64,000 nucleotides of DNA from the NCBI GenBank assembly GCA_029783825.1, contig JAREIK010003001.1:235164-299163 (forward strand). The letters run 5' to 3'. This stretch comes from Sapria himalayana. Lineage: Eukaryota; Streptophyta; Magnoliopsida; Malpighiales; Rafflesiaceae. Under the pieces are notes generated by a model. It saw nothing but the letters and a program-made list of their open reading frames with translations. It was not told the DNA's origin and made no database searches. The stretch's first letter is position 1. Each line of letters begins with the position of its first letter. Positions 1 to 10,829 of this stretch are shown here, in pieces. The position numbers were made by a program, and so were the translations under genes.

Positions 1-56
1 TCTAACTAATTATCATATATTATAGAATTTTTATTAACAGAAAAAAGAGTGAGGTA

Positions 57-1345
57 TATTAAAGAAGAGCACCAAAACACCATCCCTTAGTAGGCAAGTG
101 GTATGAGGTAGCTTGACAGCACCATTGTGCCAAATCAGAAAAAAGAGTAAGGTATATTAACCCAAGACCATAAGTTATAGACAAAAGAATGTTTTAATCT
201 TTGTACAAAAAGAATTCCATCCTCAAATGCTCACATTTCTTTCCTTCCAAATAATCTAAGAGATATACAAAGTAATTGTCCTTCAAACATTCTTCTCTTT
301 TCCCAAGGGAGGACGCACTCCATTCCATCCTAGGAGAGTTTCTTTCATAGACCAAAGTAAAACCCAAGTCACTCAAAAAAAAAAAAAAAAAAAAAGACAA
401 GCTGCTATAGTATCAAAGCATTTGTACAATGAAATAGAATATGATTTACTAATTCTTCGTCAGCCTCACGAAGGAGGCACGTGTTTACCAAAGGAAACCC
501 CCTTTTTTTAAGTTAGTCTTGGGTTAAAACAGTGTCCCTTAGCATACAAGTGGTATACATAGAGCTTAGCAGCACCCTTCATGCCAAAATAGAATATCAT
601 TTACATAAACCCTAGCCAAAAACCATAAGTTATAGACAAAGGAATATTTTTAACTTTTGTAGCAAAAAAAATCCCTTCCTCAAGCATTATCATATTTCTT
701 TCCTTCTAAATAGTCCAAAAGATATACAAATATTGTACTTCAATCTGTCTACTTCTCTTTTCCCAAGGCACCAATCTCTATTCAATATACAACTATAGAT
801 TAGAAAGAGGATTGAAGCACATTTTCCCAGTTGACGAGGAAAAGTCCCAAGGGAAGAAAGTCAGCAAGAGCAACTTCAAGGTCTTCGACAATGAGTTCAA
901 CTGCCAACCCAAGCGGAGATCAAAAAGTTGCATCTCAATCTACACAATTTTTCGAACTAGATGGGCGTGAAGTAAAAAGAAAGAAGCCCCTATGGCGGCT
1001 CATCGAGATTTCCTAGCCTGGAGAGAAAATTATCAGAAAAAAACCAATAAACCATTGATGACGAGCCTTTGATGACGAGCCTTAGAAGACCTGGCCAATA
1101 CAAAAAACCAATCCATCCTAGGAGAGTCTCTTTCACAAAGCAGAACCTAAGTCACTCCAAAAAAAGAAGAAAAGAGCAGCTACCAACGTATCCAATCATT
1201 TGTAGAATGGAGAAGATGATTTATTAATTATTCACCAGCCTGACAAAGAAGGCACACATTTGCCAAAAAAAATCTCTTTTTTAAGTTGGTCTTGGATCAA
1301 AACTTTTTCCAAGGAAGCCTCCAAAAAAACACCACCCTTGGAGGT
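57..1345. repeat. Old imperfect tandem duplication
   Basis: Two related blocks recur in order. Block A (about 57-307) contains a short string around accatcccttag and ends at ttttcccaagg; it recurs at about 525-767. Block B (about 322-527) starts ccatcctaggagag and ends near aagttagtcttgg; it recurs at about 1107-1300. The second round carries an extra segment (768-1105) that the first lacks. Copies differ by many substitutions and small gaps, so the event is old. I do not recognise the family. Confidence 0.7.
831..1016 (+). other. Short basic reading frame of unknown nature
   Basis: A 61-codon open frame, rich in Arg, Lys, Ser and Thr, lies in the segment 768-1105 that is present in only one round of the surrounding tandem duplication. 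Its local base composition is less AT-rich than the flanks. It has no recognisable domain, signal peptide or splice context. It could be a fragment of a captured exon or chance; I cannot assign a function. Confidence 0.15.
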
Positions 1346-1439
1346 GTAATAAACTTCTAGATAAAATTTCTTATGAATAAAAAATATTGAGGTTGAATAT
1401 AATTTGTAAATTTATTTTTTAATATTCGTTCTTATCCAG

Positions 1440-2100
1440 ATTGTATAGGAGCACCCGACATGTAGGTTACACCAACCATATATGTGCATGTGTGAGAGCA
1501 TTTATTTTTCATTTTTTGAAGATTGGCATAGAAGAAGGAAATGGGCATGGTGGCATTGGCATGGCCCAGCATGGTCAAACTCATGCCTAGAGTAGGCATG
1601 GGCAAGAACTGTCGCATGGTTTAGGCCATTCCAAGCTGAGAGAAATAGCTTGGATACCACAAAAGCATGTGGCACATTGCTTCCCATAAAACTGGCTCAC
1701 GCATTGCCAAATTCAGCATGGGTGACAAAACATGCCAAGGTTAATTATAAATATTGACCCAAGTTAGAGAGTGAATCTCACGCACTTTTTTTAAAAACAA
1801 AGATTATGATTGGACCAAATCGGATTTGAGCAAGCCAAGTCCAAATATAGTCGTTATCCCCCCAAGCTAGCCTAGGTTCAAGACATGTCAAGCTAGGTAC
1901 AGCATGTGCCTAGTGACAAGGTCATGTAAAGTTTGCAAGCGGCTCAGCCCGGCCCAGCATGTCCCAGGTTGCCAGCATGCCACCATACCATGTCAAATTG
2001 TCATCTTTAACAAGCATGTCAAGCTAACATGACCCAGCTTTCCAAACAATGTATTGTGTCGGCTCAGCATGATGCCCAGCTTGGGCCACAAAAAGCCTTT
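1440..2100. repeat. GC-richer interspersed repeat with agcatg/catgcc motifs
   Basis: This block is clearly richer in GC than its surroundings and uses the short strings agcatg, catgccaa and cccagcatg over and over. The style resembles the GC-rich arms of the hAT-like elements elsewhere in the window (27.9, 36.5, 39.1, 45.0 kb), but I could not find matching terminal inverted repeats or a target duplication here. No plausible coding frame crosses it. Confidence 0.45.
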
Positions 2101-2215
2101 AGATTAATAAAAAGATATATTTATTGTTCATGTTTCTCTCTCCTTTCTTCTATCATTCTCCCCAATTATCATTGAAATCCAAATAAATTTCAATTGTAAC
2201 ATCGTATCAGAGATA
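2098..2215 (+). repeat. Possible LTR 3-prime end with primer-binding site
   Basis: The string gtaaca, then tc, then gtatcagaga (about 2198-2214) resembles the usual LTR end in CA followed by a primer-binding site complementary to initiator Met tRNA (consensus tggtatcagagc). The preceding bases are pyrimidine-rich, as often seen in the R/U5 part. No second LTR was recognised, so this is only a candidate. Confidence 0.35.
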
Positions 2216-2799
2216 AGTAGAGGCAAATCAAAAATGATAGATGATATTTATGATGACAGCACACCATGTGCAAGTGTTGACAAGAATTTACATCAATAAA
2301 TAGCACTTGTAATGGTGGTGTCATTTCAAGAAGTGTTCAGCTTCAGTCACAAAGTGTGGATTTTTTCCATGTTTGGAAAATGGTATTTTGAGTTGTTTGG
2401 TATTTATAAACATCTTTCAAAATTGTTTGGTAGTTTTCAATGGTTCCAGCAGTAGTTTCCATCAAGGCTCCAACAATGGACCATCATAGATGATAGTTCT
2501 GGTGTTTGATTACTACAGTGACAACACCACACAAAGAATGAGATAATTATTTAATTTTCACTATCAACTTATTGAAGCTCGACAATTAATACATAATCAT
2601 AAGAATCAGTGCTCCATAAGAGATCTTTGGTGATTGGATAAATATCACATTAATTAGCTCTTTTAGTTGTTTCCTCCACTCATCAAATTTTAGTGATCAT
2701 TAATAAGGAGCTCTTATCGGTGATTGAACATCTAACACCAATTCAATTTTATATCTATTTTCACTTTTTAATGATAACTTCGTTGAAATTTTCAATGGC

Positions 2800-4728
2800 A
2801 TTACCTCTTTTAAAGAAACTAAATAAGTCATCTTTCTCCATCTTATTCATTTAGATAATTGCATTATTGAGAATGTGTTCATAAGTTTTTTTCATTTCTC
2901 ATCTTTTGAGACAACACATTAGCATTGAGAACCAAATATACAAAGATGCTTGCTAAAAAATACCAAAAATACACTGATCCAATAAAGGAACTATAATCCA
3001 ACCATACATTCATAATCATCAAAAGGTATTACCTTGATGGTTTATATCCCCTTTCATATCCCAATTTTAATTTTCACCCCATGTGTCTCTCTAATAGTTA
3101 GAACTTATTTTGAGTAAATAATTTTGATTCATTTATATTATTTGTTTATCATTAATTTCAGTTTCATTGTAGTATCCTCGAAAAGAAGATATTAAATATG
3201 TCAATATCAATTAGAATAGTAATCTTTTGGTTGGCTATAATAATATCTATGAACATCAACACTCTTTATTTATCAAATTCCTTGAAGTTGATGGAATTCT
3301 ACACAATTAAGCTAAGTATAGTGATTTCATTCTTTGAATCTTCTATCTCTTGAACAATTATTAAAAATTTTTATAGACTTGAATAAACAAGAATTAAGTG
3401 TGATTTATTACATAAAAAATATATTAATGGTTCTCTTCTATTTTTCTAATCTTGCACAAATTTATCTCTTTATAAAATATTTTTTTATTGTTGCTTATTA
3501 CCAATTTATCCCCCTACTTTTATTTATAAAAGGTTTTGATAATTCTTATTTCTTTAATTCCATCAAGTACTCAACTATCAACATTGCCCAAGTGAAGATT
3601 GGAATATTTCTTTATTATTCTTGTTTTACTTAGAGTTTCAGACTATCCATGAAAGAAAAAAAAAATTGTTTTCTCTTAAAATCATAGATTAGAAGTATGA
3701 GCTCTGAGAATTCCAAAACATATTCTTACACTTTCCATGTTATATAAGTCTTTGTAATTTTGACATTGTTTGTTCTCCATATATTTTAGGTAAAATTGTT
3801 AATGAAACTTCATCTTAAACTCATCTCAAGAATTAATGGGAGTACCTTCGTATCTCATATCATCATTTCTCCGATAGCACAAAAATATTATTTTCATGGC
3901 CTTAGCAGAACACACTAATGTAGTGCTAACCTTGATCACATCTACGACAATAAAAACATACTAATGATCCTCTTCTATTTTTCCTATCTTGCACAAAATT
4001 ACCTCTATAAAACAATTTTTTTATTGTTGCTTATAGCCTTTTAATTTTCCTACTCATTTATAAAAGGTTTTGATATTTCTTATTTCTTAAATTTCATCAG
4101 GGAAACATCTATCAATGTAGCCCAAGTGAGAATTTGAATATTTCTTTATTATTTTTATTTTACTTAGGGTTTGAGACTGTCTATCAAAATAATAATAATT
4201 TATTTCCTCCTAAATCATAGATTTGGAGTATGAGCTTTCAGAATTCCCAAACATATTCTCACACTTTCCTTGTTATGTAAGTCTTTGTAATTTTGACATC
4301 GCTTCATCCTTCGTATATTTTAAGTAAAATTGTTGATGGAACTCCATCTTAAACTCATATAAAGTATTAATGGGAATACCTTCATATCTCATATCATCAT
4401 TTCTCTAGTGCCACCAAAACATTATTATATCAACAAAATACACTAATGTAGTGCTAACCTTGGTCACATCTATGATATTGTTCATTGCTTTTAAGTAATG
4501 CTCCATCTCCCAAAGAGAATTTTTTATATCATTCATTGATCATGTACTAATAAACTCATTCAGCTTGGGAACTTCTAAAAGAAATATAAGTGTTGCAGCA
4601 AACTTATCATCTTCTATCATCTTTCTATATATTGAAGCTCCCTTCTTAGATCTTATATTTCTCGTCAGATAGATGTCATCATGATTTCGAAGATAATATC
4701 TTTTTAAGTAAATACATCTGTTGGGCAA
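2800..4728 (-). pseudogene. Ty3-gypsy gag relic, minus strand
   Basis: Reading the minus strand from 4728 downward gives a degenerate retrotransposon Gag. Recognisable stretches include WEMEHYLKAMN, then a W-x-stop-RNDDMRYEG run, then EFHQQFYLKYTKDEAMSKL followed by LT and a G-C-E-N-M-F-G-N run, which matches the order of the plant gypsy Gag core (W-W...F...F-Y...A...L...L). Around 2860-2800 the phrase KMEKDDLFSFFKR fits the next Gag segment. The block from 4490 down to 3953 is repeated at 3952-3414. Stops and frame shifts are frequent, so nothing is functional. Assignment to gypsy is from residue spacing and known Gag architecture; the exact lineage is not determined. Confidence 0.6.
3414..4490. 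repeat. Tandem duplication, about 535-bp units, in gag relic
   Basis: Unit 1 (about 3414-3952) and unit 2 (about 3953-4490) share long runs: cttgcacaaa at 3451 and 3988, cataattttgacat-type strings, tatctcatatcatcatttct near each unit end, and cactaatgtagtgctaacct at 3912 and 4441. Offsets are 529-537 bases. The units differ by roughly a tenth or more of positions, so the duplication predates much of the decay. Confidence 0.8.
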
Positions 4729-5221
4729 TTACACTTCCACGGTAGTAATATTAAGATACAGAAAGCAACACGAACAACAAAAATAAGTAATATATATCCA
4801 ATTCAACCACTAAAAAATCAAAAATAAGAAATAAAATACAAGAAATAACGTGGTTTGCTAGCTGCTCAGTACGACTAACTACATCCACCAGAAAATACTT
4901 ATGCGTTACAGATTAAACCCAAAAAAAGTCTTACAGTATGCAGCACACAAAGCAGTCACGATAAATCGTGTAGAGAGAGAGAGAAGACGATAAATAATTC
5001 CCTCGGATCTAAAAACAATCACCCGAAATTAAAATTACAAAATATTTATAATTAAAAAAATTATATCGGTTCATTTAACCAGAGTAGAACCTCCGTTATT
5101 GTGCTGCTGCTGCATCTCCAGCCTCTTAATATTTCCTTTCCTGCACTTACATGAAAATATTAAAACAAAAACATTTGATTATACAAATAGATTACCAAAA
5201 AAACAAATTACATATATAACA
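4719..5221 (+). mobile_element. LTR-like sequence (solo LTR candidate), copy 1
   Basis: This stretch begins TGTTGGGCAATTACAC and ends ATATAACA, giving the TG...CA ends of an LTR. It is clearly homologous, in the opposite orientation, to 53525-53996 in the PEX5 intron; shared strings include ttaatattttcatgtaagtgca (split across strands), cgtggtttgc-type and ctacatccacca. The internal style (acgtggttt...tacatccac) is typical of plant copia LTRs. Flanking pentamers (acatc/acgac) match at only three positions, so a target duplication is not clear. It sits between gypsy gag (below) and gypsy integrase (above). Confidence 0.55.
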
Positions 5222-5319
5222 ACGACCATAGTAGTATCGAGAGCATCGAGCATCTCACAGTTAGAAAAATATTTGGTGATGCCCTCATTGCATTCTAATT
5301 TTAAATATCATTATCTCTT

Positions 5320-6490
5320 CTAGAGATTCTCATAATGACTCAAATAAATCTCAACTTGCTTCACTATAGTGTTACCCTATCCATTTTATTAAATACTCTT
5401 ATTCTGACATATAATTTTTTTGTCTAACAATGTGATCTACCAAAATATATTTGATACCTTTCTCATGAAAAATCTTTGTTCCAATGGAAGCCCAATGAGA
5501 CTTGCTTCGAGTAGGATTGTCTGGATCTTCTAGAAATGATTTTAACATATTCACGTCAAAGATTGAATAGACATTAAGCCTTGAAAATAACTCCAATCAA
5601 TAGGCTATATTACCTATTTTATCCGATATACAAAAAGATCTTTCATATCATCTCATCAAGACCTTGTGAGCTCATTTGGGTCAAAGTACTAAATATAATC
5701 TTACAAATAGCAATTCATCCACTTGATAATGAACACTTTGCTTCTTATTATTAGCCCACTTTAGGATCATTGGACTATTTTTTTTAAACAAATTCTAGTT
5801 ATCACCCATATCCTATTGTAATAACATTTGATTTTCATAGCTATCACCACATTACTTTATCAAAAAAACTCTATCTAGTAATCTTTCCCCATTACAAGTT
5901 AAAAGATAATTGTATTACATCTAATAATTATGATCAATCCCAATGAAGTGCACTTATGAAATACTACAAAAATACCTATAAGCCATTTTCCCTCAATTTT
6001 ATTCATTTGTATGTAGATGAATACTAATAAAAAATTTTAAATCTGATTTCAACAACTTGAATAGCTTCGTCCAAAATAAACTCACAAATCTACCAAAACA
6101 ATCATTACTAATGATTTATAGAATATCCTAATATTTCATCACGTTCTTTATGAATAATTTTGATGCGTTTTTTCTTGAGCATTCCCTTGCTACAAAAATG
6201 ATAATATCATACTTAAAAAATCAATCTATTATTATCATTTATTTCAAAACCATTGATTTTAGGAAACTCACAATAAAATCAATGGATACAATCTCTCATG
6301 AACGTACTAGAATTTTTAAAGGCTACAAGCAAATAACGAGCAATTTATGTTCAACTTTATCCTGTTGACATACCAACAAGTTTTGACATGCCTCTACATC
6401 ACTCTAAAACTGTGCCTAGTAATATTACTCTTCTACTCATGCTAGAGTATGATTAATATCTGGACAACCAGTGATGCTTCATGTGAGTAA
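5320..6490 (-). pseudogene. Ty3-gypsy integrase and chromodomain relic
   Basis: On the minus strand, from 6490 to about 6350 the frame reads like the integrase zinc-binding region (H...YVCQQ-like VNRIK). From about 6320 to 6140 comes IDFIVSFLKINGFEIN followed by a run like the D-R-F-S-K-Y stretch of the integrase core. From about 5720 to 5580 comes the C-terminal part (VHKVLMRxYERSF...IGNxAY), then FDVNMLKSFLEDPDNPTRSK at about 5550-5500. From about 5460 to 5330 ILVDHIVRQKNYMSE, stop, EYLIKWIG, HYSEAS is a chromodomain with its KW-x-G...EASWE signature. This order is diagnostic of a gypsy chromovirus. Many stops and shifts make it dead. Confidence 0.7.
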
Positions 6491-6499
6491 ATATTCATG

Positions 6500-6850
6500 T
6501 TTGACCTTTTAATGGGTTATTTGTCAATGGTATCACTTTTATAATAAAAGATTGATTAATTTTATTGACTTTGTTTGTGACCAAGCATGAAAATAAGATC
6601 AGGATGTCATAAAAACATAAGAGGATTAAGCAAATTTTTCATTATTCATAAAAGTAACCGCACTCTAACCAAAAGAGACTTTTACCATTTTGTCGATATC
6701 AAGCCAAGTAACTCATTCAATGATGCACACAACATGAATTGGAGTCATGAAATATTGTTATAGCTTTGCAAGGTATTTAGTAGTTTATAACATCACTTTT
6801 CATTGTCCACTCTTGTTTTTCTCAACTTTTTATCATGACAAGAACTTATT
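6500..6850. other. Unassigned AT-rich sequence
   Basis: Nothing recognisable beyond possible further decay of the gypsy relic next to it; no open frame, inverted ends or tandem structure that I can support. Confidence 0.3.
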
Positions 6851-6854
6851 ATAG

Positions 6855-7003
6855 CCTTGATGAGTATCTCAACTTATTGGGCATTGGGGTTACTCTCCAA
6901 AGGTCACGAGTTCAAGACCTCTAATGGCCACAAAAAGTGTAGCCCTATTGTGAACTTCGTGATCTCGTGGGAATATTTAAGACCTAGGCAATCATGGTTA
7001 TCA
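6855..7003 (+). mobile_element. SINE-like, tRNA-derived sequence
   Basis: The string ggtcacgagttcaagacctc (about 6902-6921) is a good pol III B box (GWTCRANNC), and about 40 bases upstream tatctcaacttattgggc is a weak A box. The body downstream (ggccacaaaaagtgtagccc ... cgtgggaatatttaagacct) resembles the tail part of plant tRNA-derived SINEs. No poly(A/T) end or target duplication was found. Confidence 0.45.
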
Positions 7004-8074
7004 AAATAAATATTAAGAGTTTTTTGTCTCCAAATGTACTCTATTAATCATTAAACATTCTAGTGATTGCAAAAAAGATAAATAGCTTATGACCCAAAAA
7101 AATTATAAAGTCATAAATAAAAAAGTCTTGTTGACTTATGATCGAGGCAACATAAAGACTTCCTACAATATTAGCTTTTGTTTCATAATTCATACAAACA
7201 AGATAAATTATATGAACATAAATCCCAAACTTTAGATTAGATATGTCAAATGAATCGGGCAGCACTACTTGTCCCATGGGCAATCACAACAGCCCATATG
7301 ACCAAAATAGCATGCCCATATGACCAAAATAGCATGCCCATTTGACATATCTACTATGGATCATTCGTAACTTAGATATTTGAATCTAAGATTAGTCAAA
7401 TCGTAGATCTTCCAATCATTTAGATATTGGATCTCCATATTTTAGATTAATTGAATCACAACCTTTTCAATCTTCACAGGACCACAATGCACGAAGTATT
7501 ATTTACAAAAAAATAGCTCAATTGAATCATTCGGACATTCGGTTCAATACTTAAATCAATATTTACATTGATAAAAAAAAATAATAATAATTTGGAGAGT
7601 GAACATTAGACATACAAAAAAAGAAAATCATTTATCCTTCTCTTAATAGACCATTTATATCATAAGCAATGATTCACTTAACAAGTTTTCCAATATGATC
7701 TAAACCACTAGCATTTAATAGCTGAACCTCTTTAAAAAAAGAGAGAGAGAGAACATTCATCATGTTGAATATTTTCACTAATATTGTAGGGGAATTTATG
7801 CTTTGGAGCATCATTTACAAAATATTTGAAAAAAACGAACTTTTAAAAAAAATTTAAAAGAATACATCAAACACAAAATAATTGCGTTCTAATGCACTAA
7901 AATTCAAAAATCCAATTTTTTTCTCCAACTAACATGTCAGCGACTAAAAAAATAATAACAAATTTAATTAATTAATTTTTACGTGGAGCATCAACCAAGG
8001 ATGTAAGTGTAATTTTAACCGTTATGTTACCCTTTATAAAACTCACTTACCACCAAGCTATATGAAATAAATCT

Positions 8075-8596
8075 GATATAATCTATATATATAAACATAA
8101 ATATATAAATATATTACCATAAACATAAACATATATAAATAAATATATATATATACACACACACACATATATATATATATATTATTTATTTATTTATTTA
8201 TATATGTGTGTATAAGTGTGTTTATATTTATACACAAATATATATGTGTGTGTGTTTATATATATACCATATATATAAATAAATAAATATTTATTTATTT
8301 ATATTAATATATATGGGTGTGTGTGAATGTGTGTTTATATATACACCATATAGATAAATAGATGTATTTATTTATGTATATTATATATATGTGTGTGTTT
8401 ATATTTATATGATAAAAAAATATATATATATATTTATTTATTTATATATAAATATATGTGTGTGTTTATATATATAAATATATTTATATTTATATTTATA
8501 TTTATTAATTTATTTATATTTATATTTATATATATTTATATATATTTATATCTTTATATCGATATATGTTTATGTTTATATATATACAAATACATA

Positions 8597-8632
<36 letters not shown>
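8075..8632. repeat. AT/GT-rich microsatellite
   Basis: About 550 bases of (TA)n, (TTTA)n, (TG)n and (TATTTA)n mixtures, e.g. tatatatatatata runs and atttatttatttat. The apparent reading frames here (strings of Tyr, Ile, Leu, Phe) are artefacts of the repeat. It fills the centre of MULE 1. Confidence 0.95.
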
Positions 8633-8639
8633 AAAATTT

Positions 8640-8725
8640 ATTTGATCTACTTTGTGTCGCAAAGTGGTAATGCACTTTGAAAAGAAAAATGTGTGAGTTC
8701 GAATCCCACTAACGTTGCTTATTAA
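8640..8725 (+). other. tRNA-like (A box/B box) fragment
   Basis: Within MULE 1, tgtgtcgcaaagtggtaatgc (about 8652-8672) resembles a pol III A box and gagttcgaatcccac (about 8695-8709) is a near-perfect B box (GTTCGAATCC). Spacing is about 45 bases. A cloverleaf with paired acceptor stem is not evident, so it is a tRNA-derived or SINE-derived fragment rather than a tRNA gene. Confidence 0.5.
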
Positions 8726-8940
8726 TGATGTGCATTAAAATCATTCATTTAATTTTTTTAAATTTTTTTTAACTGTTGACATGTAATTTGGGGATAAAAT
8801 CAAATTTTTGATTTTCAATGTGCCAAAACATAATTATTTTGTATTTTGATGTATTTTTTTTTTTAATTTTTTTAAAAAAATTTCTTTTTTTCAAATATTA
8901 TGTAAATAATATACCAAAACATAAATCCCCCAATATTATA

Positions 8941-9900
8941 TTAGATTACTCAAGGACTTCAAAGAATAATTATTAGGCATATGTCAGGAGAACATTCGAC
9001 TGAAAAAATATAGTTGAACTTGAATATTGAATACCAAGTTACCAACTAAGACACTTGAGGAATTGCTTAGATAGGCATCTGATCCCAATTAGCTAGGTCT
9101 AGATACAATTAATTGGGACAATGTCCTTGGATGGGACCAAATACTTAGTTATGGGTAGATGCCATTGATTGATATTGAATTTCATTAGTTCAAACAAGAA
9201 ATCTTTGTTTGGGTTTGAGTATAGTTAGTTAGATCTAGATGTCCTTTTATGGCTGGGGTTATGTTGTGCAGAAATATTTTGAGTACTCACACATTTAGGG
9301 ATAAAAAAATAATTTAGAGATAACATGGTAGCATTCCTTCCAATTTAATAGAGAATACATTTGTGCCACGTAAGACATTGAAGTAATTCACTTGAACATC
9401 TTTAATCTCTCAACACCACTTATTCATAGAAAACTTCCATCTATAATGGACACGTTACTTGGAAAAAAAAAACATTATTTGAGAGGCTATTAATTGTGAT
9501 TGTGGTTTTTGCTATAGAAAGTTAACTATTTTTTTTTTTCTAAAATAACGTGACTTCTACGAGATGGAGCTCATATAACAAGAGAATGTAGCCTGTATTT
9601 TTGGGCTCGCTTGTACTAATCCTCCTGGTCACTTGTCCCACAAATTATTTGATCTAAATCATGTTCCAGAAGAAAAAAAATAGAGATGCCACAAGCCACA
9701 TGGATTCTATACAAACATAATAAGACTTCAAGAAGAAATTTTTAATTTACCATGTGACAATTTCAAAAAGAAAAAAATCATTCAGATATAATAAGACTGC
9801 AATCAATGTATTCACCAGTTTTTTAAAATGTCGAATCCAAACATTAACTCCTATTAATATTCTCTTACGCGCCTAGTAAAAACTCGAGCACAAAAAATGA
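8941..9900. other. Unassigned region
   Basis: Moderately AT-rich sequence with no recognisable domain, inverted ends or tandem repeat. If the candidate exon at 9910-10060 is real, this stretch would be its downstream intron on the minus strand. Confidence 0.3.
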
Positions 9901-9909
9901 AAAACATAC

Positions 9910-10060
9910 CTTAATCGATCGGATGTAAAATAGCGCCGCTCCGTTGGATCACAATGCAGATTGGAGATTTGAAAGAGGCTTCGATGTTGCAATTGGATGG
10001 GCAAAGGGGGCGACAGCTGAGTGGAGATTCCGAGACAGACCAGACCCGCTTCTTACCCGG
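9910..10060 (-). other. Possible non-coding first exon of an unknown gene
   Basis: An island of balanced base composition in AT-rich DNA. Read on the minus strand it runs from about 10060 (aaccgggtaagaagcgggtc) to gattaag at 9910, followed immediately by gtatgttttt, a strong plant splice donor. There is no ATG-led open frame across it, which would fit a 5-prime untranslated exon. I could not find a following exon at lower coordinates. It could instead be an unrecognised repeat. Confidence 0.25.
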
Positions 10061-10319
10061 TTTATTAATTTATGCATTTACAGTATTTTAATCATCTAAT
10101 CACTAATGCTTAAGAAATTGATTTATATTTAATTATTTCAACTTGTTAGTAATATGAGAATATCAAACCAAAATTGTATACATATTAATGTACCTAAAAT
10201 ACATCAACTCATGTTTATATCTCTCTCTTGTGCAGTGTCATTAAAAAAATATCATATCAACATTAAATATGCCCATCATCATGCCCACATGCAAAAAGAA
10301 TGCAAAAAAAGTGAATACA

Positions 10320-10567
10320 CACACGCATGTATGCATACATATGATACATATATATAGTGTGCATATATACTAGAATATATATGTGAATATATATACCACA
10401 TATATGTCGTATATATCACACACATTGGAAATCATGGGTGCATGTTTGTGGATATACATACTACATACATGTGGTATATATATATACATGATTTCGAATA
10501 TTTATGTAAATATATGTGTACATGCACATATATTTGAAAATGAGATATATATATATATATATATATA
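10320..10567. repeat. TA/CA-rich microsatellite
   Basis: Stretches of atatat, acacac and catatatgt repeats with a pure (at)n run at 10543-10567, adjoining the 5-prime edge of the copia A LTR. Confidence 0.85.
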
Positions 10568-10747
10568 TTGAAAATATATCGTTGAAAGATATGAATGATG
10601 TTGAGAATAAATATAAATACATAGTATATTCATTATGTATCTCCTATAAAATGAGCATAATCCTTTTGTATAAGATATGTTTTTTTTAGTAAAAAAATTC
10701 TCTTTATTTTTCTCGTTACCCTCAACTTCTACAAATATTTTATAACA
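10568..10747 (+). mobile_element. Copia relic A 5-prime LTR
   Basis: About 180 bases starting ttgaaaatatat and ending ttttataaca. It aligns through its length with the 178-base LTR of copia relic B (18037-18214, opposite strand): shared strings include catagtatat, atctcctataaaa and tctctttatttt-like runs, and a TATA-like tcctataaaat. The first TG has been lost in the adjoining AT microsatellite. It is followed at once by the primer-binding site and gag. Confidence 0.75.
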
Positions 10748-10763
10748 CGTTATCAGCACGAGT
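10748..10763 (+). promoter_or_regulatory. Primer-binding site of copia relic A
   Basis: The string cgttatcagcacgag directly follows the LTR end. The acacgttatcagcacg junction is a familiar feature of a plant copia group, and its position between LTR and gag fits a tRNA primer-binding site. The tRNA used cannot be named with certainty. Confidence 0.55.
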
Positions 10764-10829
10764 TTGCTCTAAATATAGTAATATTATTTTAGTTTGTAAA
10801 AGCTTGTATCTTTGTAAAAGATTTTACAA

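Larger units (their letters stand above)
7789..8931. mobile_element. Mutator-like non-autonomous element (MULE 1)
   Basis: The ends form a terminal inverted repeat of about 40 bases: left GGGGAATTTATGCTTTGGAG, right read inward GGGGGATTTATGTTTTGGTA, both continuing into ..catyatttac..aatatttg. It is flanked by aatattgta (7780-7788) and aatattata (8932-8940), a 9-bp target duplication with one mismatch, the size made by Mutator-like transposases. There is no transposase; the interior is mainly an AT/GT microsatellite plus a tRNA-like fragment. The ends match MULE 2 at 31368-32176. Confidence 0.8.

Noticed and set aside
3334..3633. 99-codon plus-strand hydrophobic frame
   Set aside because: Antisense of the decayed gypsy gag; hydrophobicity comes from AT-rich codons.
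8393..8680. 95-codon plus-strand open frame rich in Tyr, Ile and Phe
   Set aside because: It translates the AT/GT microsatellite inside MULE 1; low-complexity artefact.
8640..8725. True tRNA gene
   Set aside because: B box is good but no acceptor stem or full cloverleaf can be formed by eye.
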